DNA of 56,255 nt from Pseudomonadota bacterium (GTDB taxonomy: Bacteria; Pseudomonadota; Alphaproteobacteria; Sphingomonadales; Sphingomonadaceae): assembly GCA_023417515.1 (NCBI GenBank), contig JAEZFL010000155.1, forward strand, positions 1 through 56,255, read 5' to 3'. How positions within the stretch are numbered: the first letter of the stretch is position 1; the number at the start of each line of letters is the position of its first letter. Shown here in pieces: positions 49,927 to 56,255 of the stretch. A model generated the notes under the pieces. The model ran no database searches. It saw only the letters and a program-made list of their open reading frames with translations, and had not been told where the DNA came from. The position numbers and the translations under genes are program-made.

Positions 49927-50334
49927 TTAACGCTGCATCAGCGACGCATAGCAGGTGAAGCCGCTCATCCCGGACTGAAGCCGGCGGATGTAATTGGCGT
50001 AGGCCTGCGTCGCCTGCGGATCCATGCCGGCCGGGGTCGAGCCGTTCAGCATGACGCGCACCTCCTCGCCGGTGAGCGGCCGGCCGGCAGGCGGCACCGC
50101 GCCGGGCGTGCCGGGCGCGACCACCGATCCGTCGGCGGCGATATATTGGCCGGCGAGCTGCTGCGACGGCACCGGAATCTCGCAGTTTATCACCGATCCC
50201 ACCGTCTGGGCGAAGGCAGGCCGCACCGTCACCACGGTCGAGGCCGCGACCGCGCCCAGAGCGAGCATCGTCCGCCGCGTCGGCAGCGCGTCTGTGACCG
50301 AAATCTTCGGCTTGGAGGCGTCGTCTGCGCTCAT
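49927..50334 (-). CDS. Tat-exported small protein, candidate substrate of the HPr-rel-A cassette
   Basis: 135 aa with AGGAAGG before ATG 50334. A polar leader of about 18 residues (MSADDASKPKISVTDALP) precedes a twin-arginine signal, TRRTMLALGAVAAS, with cleavage likely after AFA (residue 42). The mature 93 residues have two cysteines: C51 in VINCEIPVP and C128 in SGFTCYASLMQR at the very end. They also contain a proline/glycine/alanine-rich middle and a helix QAYANYIRRLQSGM. No family is recognised, but I recall related exported proteins ending G-F-T-C in sphingomonads. Encoded 70 bp upstream of the PqqD-like gene on the same strand. Confidence 0.78.
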   Translation of the reverse strand: MSADDASKPKISVTDALPTRRTMLALGAVAASTVVTVRPAFAQTVGSVINCEIPVPSQQLAGQYIAADGSVVAPGTPGAVPPAGRPLTGEEVRVMLNGSTPAGMDPQATQAYANYIRRLQSGMSGFTCYASLMQR

Positions 50335-50417
50335 CCGCCTTCCTGTTGCACGGCTGTCGTTTAATAGTTGTAAAGCCGCGCCGAATCGAGCGCGGCGGGC
50401 GCGTCGAAAGGGGCCAA

Positions 50418-51659
50418 GTGACGCAAAACAGGACGTTTCGGGCGATTCTGGCAGCCACCGCGGGGCTCCTCGCGCTGGTCTGGGCAGCGGCCGCGGCCGC
50501 CCCTTTCGCCCAATTCCTCGCAGTCGGGGCAGGCGCCGCCCTCATGCTGGCGATCTGGCTGCTGACCGACGCGCCGTCGCCGGCCGAGGCGCCGGCCCCG
50601 AGTGAAGAGACGGAGGCGCCGTTGCCCGACCTCCCGGAAATCCTCGACGCGTTCGACGATCCATTGCTGTTCATCCGCGAGCGCCGGGTGGTTCTCGCCA
50701 ACCCGGCGGCCCGCGCGCTGCTCGGCGACCATGTCGCCGGAGTCGACACGCGCCTCGCCATCCGCCACCCCGGCGCCGCCGAACACCTCGCCGACCGTCC
50801 CGGCGAACCGCCTGAGCGCGAGACCCGAACCGAATTGGTCGGGCTCGGCGACCCCGGCGACCGCTGGGAGATGACGGTGACCCGACTTGCCGACGGCAGC
50901 CGCATCGTCCGGCTCGCCGACCGCAGCCCGGCCCATGCCGCGGAGCAGATGCGGGTCGACTTCGTCGCCAATGCGAGCCACGAGCTGCGCACGCCGCTGG
51001 CGACCCTGCTCGGCTTCCTGGAGACTCTGCAGGACGAGGACGCAGCGGGGGATCCCAAGACCCGGCAGCGCTTCCTCAATGTGATGCACGACGAGGCGCG
51101 GCGGATGCGCAGCCTGGTCGACGATCTCATGTCGCTGTCGCGGATCGAGGCCGAGCGCTACACCTTGCCGCGCGATCCGGTCGACCTTCTCCCGCTGATC
51201 GAGGAGGTGCGGCAGAGCTGCGCGCAGCTTCTCGACGAGAAGAAGTCGGAGCTGCGCGTCGAGAACGACGCCGGTGAAACCATCGTCGCCGGCGACCGGT
51301 CGCAGCTCGCCCAGCTCGTCAACAACCTCGTCTCCAACGCCGTCCGCTACGGCCGCCCCGGAACGCCGATCCGGGTCCGGCTCGACGATGCCGGAGCCGA
51401 GCTCATCCGGCTGGCGGTGATCGACCAGGGCGAAGGCATCGCGCCCGAGCATTTGCCGCGCCTCACCGAACGCTTCTACCGCATCGATGCCGGCCGAAGC
51501 CGTTCGGTCGGCGGCACCGGACTCGGCCTCGCCATCGTCAAGCATATCGTCGGGCGCCATCGCGGCCGTCTCGATATCCGTTCCAGGCTGGGCGAAGGCA
51601 CGTCGGTGCGCGTTTACCTGCCGCGCGCGCAGGACGTCACAGAAGTGTCACGCAACTGA
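50418..51659 (+). CDS. phoR: Phosphate-regulon sensor histidine kinase
   Basis: 413 aa from GTG 50418 (AAAGGGG upstream). Two hydrophobic helices (about 8-28 and 30-50) place it in the inner membrane; a PAS-like segment (70-180) follows, then HisKA with VDFVANASHELRTPLATLLG and the ATPase with NLVSNAVRYGRPG, DQGEGIAPEHL and GGTGLGLAIVKHI. PhoR phosphorylates PhoB when phosphate is scarce; PhoB is not encoded in the visible part and probably follows pstA beyond the right edge. The gene ends in a PHO-box-like repeat that belongs to the next gene. It diverges from the Tat-exported protein. Confidence 0.93.
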   Translation: MTQNRTFRAILAATAGLLALVWAAAAAAPFAQFLAVGAGAALMLAIWLLTDAPSPAEAPAPSEETEAPLPDLPEILDAFDDPLLFIRERRVVLANPAARALLGDHVAGVDTRLAIRHPGAAEHLADRPGEPPERETRTELVGLGDPGDRWEMTVTRLADGSRIVRLADRSPAHAAEQMRVDFVANASHELRTPLATLLGFLETLQDEDAAGDPKTRQRFLNVMHDEARRMRSLVDDLMSLSRIEAERYTLPRDPVDLLPLIEEVRQSCAQLLDEKKSELRVENDAGETIVAGDRSQLAQLVNNLVSNAVRYGRPGTPIRVRLDDAGAELIRLAVIDQGEGIAPEHLPRLTERFYRIDAGRSRSVGGTGLGLAIVKHIVGRHRGRLDIRSRLGEGTSVRVYLPRAQDVTEVSRN

Positions 51660-51662
51660 CGC
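51634..51662 (+). promoter_or_regulatory. Candidate PHO box before the phosphate porin
   Basis: Direct repeats with 11-base period: ACGTCAC (51634), GTGTCAC (51645), and a weaker CTGACGC (51656), close to the PhoB half-site CTGTCAT. It overlaps the end of phoR, 50-80 bp upstream of the porin start. Confidence 0.6.
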
Positions 51663-51712
51663 TCGCGAGTCACCCGCGCTTCATATCACCTTCCGAAATC
51701 GCCGGAGGGATC

Positions 51713-52927
51713 ATGACCAAGGTTACCAAAGCCTGCCTGCTCGCGGCCGTCGCCATCGCCGCCGCGACTCCCGCTTACGCCCAGGACGACGACAGCCGCC
51801 GTTTCGAGGGTGCGCCGCGGATCGGCTCGACCGACGGCTGGTCGATCAAACCGCGCGGCCGGGTCCAATATGACGTCGGCCATGTCGACGCGCCCGACGG
51901 GGTCGCCGGCGATTTCGGCTGGATGGACGAACTCCGCCGCGCCCGCATCGGCGTCGAAGGCACCGCGCCGGGCGGCTTCGGCTACACGTTCGAGATCGAC
52001 CTCGCCGAGGGGATCGCCGAAATCACCGACGCGGTCGTCACCTACAAGGCGGCCGACCCGCTCACCTTCACGGTCGGCCAGCACAATAATTTCCAGTCGC
52101 TCGAGGAGCTGACCAGCTCGCGCTTCTCCACGTTCGTCGAGCGTTCCGCCTTCACCGACGCCTTCAACTTCGAGCGCCGCCTCGGCGCTTCCGCGACCTA
52201 TGCGCGCGGCCCGATCACCGCCCAAGCCGGCGTATTCATCGACAATCTTCGCGATCTCGACGATGGCGACGACACGATCAGCATTGACGGCCGCTTCGTC
52301 TATGCGCCGAAGGTTGGGGACACGCAGCTTCACTTCGGCGCGTCGGCTCACTGGCGCGACAACGGCGATCTCGTCGACCGCGGCACCACGACCCGCTACC
52401 GCCAGCGTCCCTTGCTCCACGCCACCGACGTGCGCTTCCTCGCAACGCCGGCATTGCCGGTCGAGCAGGAGACCAATTACGGACTCGAGGCGGCGGTCAT
52501 TCACGGCCCCTTCCATGCTGTTGCCGAGGCGCACTGGCTCGACACCGACACCCGCACCGGCGCGGAGCCGAGCCTGTTCGGCGGCTATGTCGAATTGGGC
52601 TGGTTCATCACCGGCGAGAGCCGCGGCTATCGCGGCGCCCGCTTCGACCGGACCCGCGTGCGCCGCGGCGGTGCGATCGAGGAAGGCGGCTTCGGCGCCG
52701 TGCAGGTCGCGGTCCGCTACGACCATCTCGACCTCAATTCGAACGGCGTGACCGGCGGCCGCCAGGCCGGCTGGCAGGCGGGCTTGACCTGGATCCCGAC
52801 CGACCATGTCCGCTTCCTCGCCAACTATGCGCGTCTCGATTATCGCGACGCGCGCCTGCCCGCCGCGGGAGGCGACCGCGACTATCCGGTCGACGTTTTC
52901 GCGCTCCGCGCACAGCTCGATTTCTGA
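51713..52927 (+). CDS. Phosphate-selective porin, OprP/OprO family
   Basis: 404 aa outer-membrane porin. A Sec signal peptide ends near PAYAQ (residues 1-23). The body is a 16-stranded type barrel of alternating residues: GWSIKPRGRVQYDVGHVD, the periplasmic turn DELRRARIGVEGTAPGGFGY, VGQHNNFQSLEELTSSRFS and VNRLDYR-like strands, ending DVFALRAQLDF with the terminal Phe needed for barrel assembly. Arg-rich turns (RRARIG, RGARFDRTRVRRGG) are consistent with anion selection. GGAGGGA precedes the ATG. It is placed between phoR and pstS with a PHO box, so it is probably induced by phosphate starvation. Confidence 0.92.
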   Translation: MTKVTKACLLAAVAIAAATPAYAQDDDSRRFEGAPRIGSTDGWSIKPRGRVQYDVGHVDAPDGVAGDFGWMDELRRARIGVEGTAPGGFGYTFEIDLAEGIAEITDAVVTYKAADPLTFTVGQHNNFQSLEELTSSRFSTFVERSAFTDAFNFERRLGASATYARGPITAQAGVFIDNLRDLDDGDDTISIDGRFVYAPKVGDTQLHFGASAHWRDNGDLVDRGTTTRYRQRPLLHATDVRFLATPALPVEQETNYGLEAAVIHGPFHAVAEAHWLDTDTRTGAEPSLFGGYVELGWFITGESRGYRGARFDRTRVRRGGAIEEGGFGAVQVAVRYDHLDLNSNGVTGGRQAGWQAGLTWIPTDHVRFLANYARLDYRDARLPAAGGDRDYPVDVFALRAQLDF

Positions 52928-52940
52928 GGCGTTCGGGCGA

Positions 52941-52969
52941 CTGTCACGAGACTGTCACCGAACTGTCAG
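52941..52969 (+). promoter_or_regulatory. PHO box before pstS
   Basis: Three direct half-sites in perfect 11-base register: CTGTCAC (52941), CTGTCAC (52952), CTGTCAG (52963), each one base from the PhoB consensus CTGTCAT. It lies 68 bp upstream of pstS and is the clearest regulatory site in the window. Confidence 0.9.
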
Positions 52970-53036
52970 ATGAAGCACGCGGAGCGACGTTAGGCCCGCG
53001 ATCAGAATCGGCTTTCCACCCCCACGGAGGGACCCA

Positions 53037-54083
53037 ATGAAGAGACTGTTCATCACGCTCGCGGCGGCGGGCATCGCGCTCGCAGGCTGCGGCAGCCCGA
53101 CCGGCGGCGACGCCGGCGCCAGCCGCAACCAGATCCGCATCGTCGGATCGTCGACCGTCTATCCGTTCACCCAGGCCGTTGCCGAGCGCTTCGGCCAGTC
53201 GGGCGCGGGCTTCGCGGCGCCGATCGTCGAATCGACCGGCACCGGCGGCGGAATCAACCTGTTCTGTGCCGGAGTCGGCGCTCAGCATCCCGACATCGTC
53301 AACGCCTCGCGCCGCATCAAGGCGAGCGAGATCGAGCTGTGCAACGGCAACGGCGTCCAGCAGGTCATCGAGGTTCCCGTCGGAATCGACGGCCTCGCGC
53401 TGATCGAATCGAACAACAGCCCGCAATTCCAGCTGACCGCGCGCGACGTCTACGCCGCGCTCGCCGCCAACCCGTTCGGCCGGCCGCAGACCGCGCGCAA
53501 CTGGAGCGACGTGAACCCGTCGCTGCCGAACATCCCGATCCGGGTCTACGGACCTCCGCCCACCTCTGGCACGCGCGACAGCTTCGCCGAACTGATCCTT
53601 GAAAAGGGGTGCGACACCGACGCGGCGACCAAGGCGCTCAAGGAAACCGACTCCGATCGCCACAAGACGGTGTGCACTCAGATCCGCGAGGACGGCGCCT
53701 ATATCGAGGCGGGCGAGAACGATAACCTGCTCGTCCAGCGCGTCTCCGAGAATGCCGGCACCGTCGGTATCCTCGGCTATTCGTTCCTCGAGGCGAACCG
53801 TGAGCGGGTCCATGGCATCCCGATCGCCGGAATCGCGCCGACGGCGGAGACGATCCAGAACTTCACCTATCCGGGCGCCCGCAAGCTCTACATCTACGTC
53901 AAGGGCGAGCACCTGAACGCCATCCCGGGCCTTCGCGAATTCCTCACGGCTTATTCGCAGGCGTGGAATCCGGGCGGCTATCTTGTACAGCGCGGCATGA
54001 TTCCGCTGCCCGACGCGGAGCGGCAGGCGGCGCTGCAGGCGGTCCAGAGCCCGCAGCCCATCACCGCCGCCGCGCTGCGCTAA
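53037..54083 (+). CDS. pstS: Phosphate-binding lipoprotein of the Pst ABC transporter
   Basis: 348 aa. A lipoprotein signal with lipobox LAGC (Cys19), so it is lipid-anchored. The binding-protein fold has IRIVGSSTVYPFTQAVAE, ESTGTGGGINLFCAG and GPPPTSGTRDSFAELI, where Ser, Thr and Arg contact phosphate. The C-terminal half includes FTYPGARKLYIYVKGEH. It captures periplasmic phosphate and gives it to PstC-PstA. GGAGGGA lies before the ATG; PHO boxes upstream indicate PhoB control. pstC begins 27 bases downstream. Confidence 0.94.
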   Translation: MKRLFITLAAAGIALAGCGSPTGGDAGASRNQIRIVGSSTVYPFTQAVAERFGQSGAGFAAPIVESTGTGGGINLFCAGVGAQHPDIVNASRRIKASEIELCNGNGVQQVIEVPVGIDGLALIESNNSPQFQLTARDVYAALAANPFGRPQTARNWSDVNPSLPNIPIRVYGPPPTSGTRDSFAELILEKGCDTDAATKALKETDSDRHKTVCTQIREDGAYIEAGENDNLLVQRVSENAGTVGILGYSFLEANRERVHGIPIAGIAPTAETIQNFTYPGARKLYIYVKGEHLNAIPGLREFLTAYSQAWNPGGYLVQRGMIPLPDAERQAALQAVQSPQPITAAALR

Positions 54084-54110
54084 GGGCGGCAACGCCAACC
54101 AGGGGAATTT

Positions 54111-55493
54111 GTGGGTTTCTCGGCTCTCATCCTGCTGATTGTCGGCCTTGGGGTCGTCGCCTGGCTCGCAGCGCGAGCCCGGGCGGCGGCCTTCAGCGGG
54201 CCCGGCAAGCCGCGGCCCCATTCCCTGCCCGGCCAGCACGGCTGGTACGTCGCTCTGTGGACGGCGGTCCCGGCCCTGCTGTTCCTCATCCTGTGGGGCA
54301 ACATCTCGGGCGGCTTCGTCTATTCCGACGTCATCGCCAGCCCCGAGGCGCAGAACCTCCCCGCCTTCGGCATGCAGCGCCAGGCGATCCTCGGCGAGGC
54401 CTATCGTCTCGCCACCGGCGCCTCGACCACCGCCTTCAACCCGCAGGCCTTCACCCTCGCTCCGGCCTATGAGCGCGCCATCTCCTTCTACTGGTGGATC
54501 GGCCTCGCGGTCGCCCTGCTCGTCGCCTTCGCCGGCGGCGCCTTCGCGTTCAGCCGGGTCTCACCCAAGTTCCGCGCCCGCACGCGGGTCGAGCGCACCG
54601 TCATGGCGCTGCTTCTCGTCGCCTCGCTGATCGCCATCGTCACCACGCTCGGGATCATCCTGTCGCTGCTGTTCGAATCCATCCGCTTCTTCTCGATGGT
54701 GTCGCCGGTCGAGTTCCTGTTCGGCCTCAACTGGAGCCCGCAGGTCGCCATCCGCGCCGACCAGGCGGGATCGTCCGGCGCGTTCGGAGCCGTGCCCTTG
54801 TTCTGGGGCACCATCTTCATCGGAGCGATCATCGCGATGATCGTCGCCATTCCGCTCGGGCTGATGAGCGCGATCTACCTCACCCAATATGCCGCCCCGC
54901 GCGTGCGCAGCTGGATGAAGCCGATCCTCGAGATCCTCGCCGGCGTTCCGACCGTCGTGTACGGCTATTTCGCCGCGATCACCGTGGCGCCGGCGATCCG
55001 CGACTTCGCGATGGCGATCGGGATCCCGAGCTCGACCGAGTCGGCGCTCGCCGCCGGCCTCGTCATGGGCATCATGATCATCCCGTTCGTCTCGTCGATG
55101 GCCGACGACAGCATTGCCGCGGTGCCTCAGGCGATGCGCGACGGATCGCTCGCCATGGGCGCGACCAAGTCGGAGACGATCAAGAAGGTGCTCGTGCCCG
55201 CCGCCCTCCCCGGCGTCGTCGGCGGAGTCCTGCTCGCCGTCTCCAGGGCGATCGGCGAGACCATGATCGTGGTGATGGCCGCGGGTCTGGCGGCCAACCT
55301 CACCATCAACCCGTTCGCGGCGGTCACCACCGTCACCGTGCAGATCGTGACGCTGCTGGTGGGCGACCAGGAGTTCGACAGCGCCAAGACCCTGGCGGCC
55401 TTTGCGCTCGGCCTGTTGCTGTTCGCCATCACCCTGGTCCTGAACATCGTCGCCCTCTACATCCTCAACCGCTTCCGGGAACGCTATGACTGA
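54111..55493 (+). CDS. pstC: Phosphate ABC transporter permease PstC
   Basis: 460 aa, GTG start with AGGGGAATTT directly upstream. Longer than the typical 300-330 aa: an additional N-terminal region of about 150 residues with two or three membrane segments (ALILLIVGLGVVAWL; LWTAVPALLFLILWGN; WWIGLAVALLVAFAGGAF) precedes the canonical permease (about 160-455) with GTIFIGAIIAMIVAIPLGLM and the ABC-binding loop AMRDGSLAMGATKSETIKKVLVPAALPGVVGG. Its stop overlaps the pstA start by eight bases. Confidence 0.93.
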   Translation: MGFSALILLIVGLGVVAWLAARARAAAFSGPGKPRPHSLPGQHGWYVALWTAVPALLFLILWGNISGGFVYSDVIASPEAQNLPAFGMQRQAILGEAYRLATGASTTAFNPQAFTLAPAYERAISFYWWIGLAVALLVAFAGGAFAFSRVSPKFRARTRVERTVMALLLVASLIAIVTTLGIILSLLFESIRFFSMVSPVEFLFGLNWSPQVAIRADQAGSSGAFGAVPLFWGTIFIGAIIAMIVAIPLGLMSAIYLTQYAAPRVRSWMKPILEILAGVPTVVYGYFAAITVAPAIRDFAMAIGIPSSTESALAAGLVMGIMIIPFVSSMADDSIAAVPQAMRDGSLAMGATKSETIKKVLVPAALPGVVGGVLLAVSRAIGETMIVVMAAGLAANLTINPFAAVTTVTVQIVTLLVGDQEFDSAKTLAAFALGLLLFAITLVLNIVALYILNRFRERYD

Positions 55494-56255
55494 CCTGGTG
55501 TCCAACGGGGGCCGGTTCGCCGCGATCACGCAGCGGCCGCCCCGCCCAGAAGCGGTCGTGGCCGCGCACACGCGGCGGCGCTACGCCCGCGAACGCCGCT
55601 TCAAGCTGATCGGCATGGGTGCCGTGATCCTGGCGATCGGCCTGCTGGCGATCCTGCTGGCCACCGTGCTCAGCAGCGGGGCCGGGGCGTTCCAGCAGAG
55701 CTACGCGGTGCTGGATGTCCGGCTCGACCCGGCCGAGATCGACCCGTCCGGCAACCGTGATCCCGAAGCGCTGGCCGATGCCGACTACCAGGCGGTGCTG
55801 AACGACGCGCTGGTCGCGGCGTTCCCCGACATGGACGACCGGCAGGGCCGGCGTGCGCTGCGTGCCATGCTGAGCAGCGGCAGCGCGATCCAGCTGCGCC
55901 AGATGGTGCTGGCCGACCCGGCGCTGATCGGCAGCACCGTCCCGGTCCGCTTCCTGCTGGACGACGAGCGCGACCAGTACCTGAAGGGCGAGGTCGACCC
56001 GGGCATCCCCGAGGCCAACCGCCGCCTGAAGGACCGCGACATCGCCCTGGTCGACCGGCTGGCGGAGCAGGGGCGCATCGAGACCGGCTTCAACTGGACG
56101 CTGTTCACCAACGCCGACAGCCGCGAGCCCGAGCAGGCCGGCCTGCGTGCGGCCCTGGTCGGCTCGTTCTGGATGATGCTGATCTGCTTCCTCCTGTCGG
56201 TGCCGGTGGGTGTGGCCGCCGCGGTCTATCTGGAGGAGTTCGCGCCCAAGAACCG
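55486..56255 (+). CDS. pstA: Phosphate ABC transporter permease PstA, 3' end missing
   Basis: The frame from ATG 55486 runs to the window edge (256 complete codons). The N-terminus is cytoplasmic (RRRYARERRFKLIG), followed by a helix (MGAVILAIGLLAILLATVL) and a roughly 160-residue soluble DUF3333-type insertion (SGAGAFQQSYAVLDVRLDPA onward); it then enters the first permease helix, FWMMLICFLLSVPVGVAAAVYLEEFAPK, where the window ends. It overlaps pstC by eight bases. Its codon choice differs from its neighbours: by hand count leucine is about 30 CTG to 3 CTC, while pstC mixes CTC and CTG freely. pstB, phoU and phoB are expected beyond the edge. Confidence 0.9.
   Translation, partial: MTDLVSNGGRFAAITQRPPRPEAVVAAHTRRRYARERRFKLIGMGAVILAIGLLAILLATVLSSGAGAFQQSYAVLDVRLDPAEIDPSGNRDPEALADADYQAVLNDALVAAFPDMDDRQGRRALRAMLSSGSAIQLRQMVLADPALIGSTVPVRFLLDDERDQYLKGEVDPGIPEANRRLKDRDIALVDRLAEQGRIETGFNWTLFTNADSREPEQAGLRAALVGSFWMMLICFLLSVPVGVAAAVYLEEFAPKN

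Overview
The window is 56.3 kb of gene-dense, high-GC chromosome from an alphaproteobacterium, most probably a member of the Sphingomonadales. This rests on family recognition and on several dispersed palindromic intergenic repeats of kinds I associate with sphingomonad genomes, including one whose translation begins MLKQVQHD. There are no rRNA genes, no tRNA I could recognise, no CRISPR array, no phage and no insertion sequence. Both ends are cut inside genes: ctaD on the left and pstA on the right.

Left part (1-16.1 kb): the 5' part of ctaD; a MarR regulator with a palindromic candidate operator; a small secreted protein; the tyrosine/homogentisate catabolic run hppD-hmgA-fahA, without a maleylacetoacetate isomerase; an unknown secreted protein; a two-gene operon of soluble hybrid histidine kinases, the first of which (1607 aa) has seven near-identical 92-residue HAMP-type repeats; divergent from it, a small helix-turn-helix-like protein with two small DUF5985-like membrane proteins; and an exported M14 peptidase.

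Middle (16-33 kb): a HAD hydrolase, a PLP aminotransferase, a TetR regulator facing a 1138-aa LplT-PlsC-acyl-ACP synthetase fusion across a twin palindromic operator, a secreted RTX metalloprotease, a phosphatidylserine decarboxylase divergent from a membrane-anchored class III aminotransferase, an autotransporter GDSL esterase, an O-methyltransferase behind a hairpin that covers its ribosome-binding site, a 21-residue membrane peptide, a membrane protein, and a PmtA-type phosphatidylethanolamine methyltransferase. Phospholipid synthesis and remodelling recur here (Aas, Psd, PmtA).

Right part (33-56 kb): a compact aroA-aroC-aroB-aroE shikimate operon with overlapping ends; the sulfate-activation genes FKBP-cysD-cysN, in which CysN carries a shortened, P-loop-less APS-kinase remnant; an EthA-like Baeyer-Villiger monooxygenase whose C-terminus is encoded by an intergenic repeat, coupled to a methyltransferase; glmU and glmS with a VapBC-type toxin-antitoxin pair between them; a phosphoglycolate phosphatase; a four-gene HPr-rel-A-type cassette (nucleotidyltransferase, HprK-like kinase, PqqD-like protein, Tat-exported small protein); and a phosphate-starvation locus (phoR, OprP-type porin, pstS, pstC, pstA) with PHO boxes before the porin and before pstS.

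The best candidate for an under-described system is the HPr-rel-A-type cassette at 47.7-50.3 kb: a kinase, a peptide-binding PqqD protein and a nucleotidyltransferase encoded with one exported protein that looks like their substrate. A second theme is that dispersed repeats have become functional parts of genes: a start region at hmgA, candidate ribosome-binding sites at cysN and two other genes, and a translated C-terminal tail on the EthA-like enzyme.
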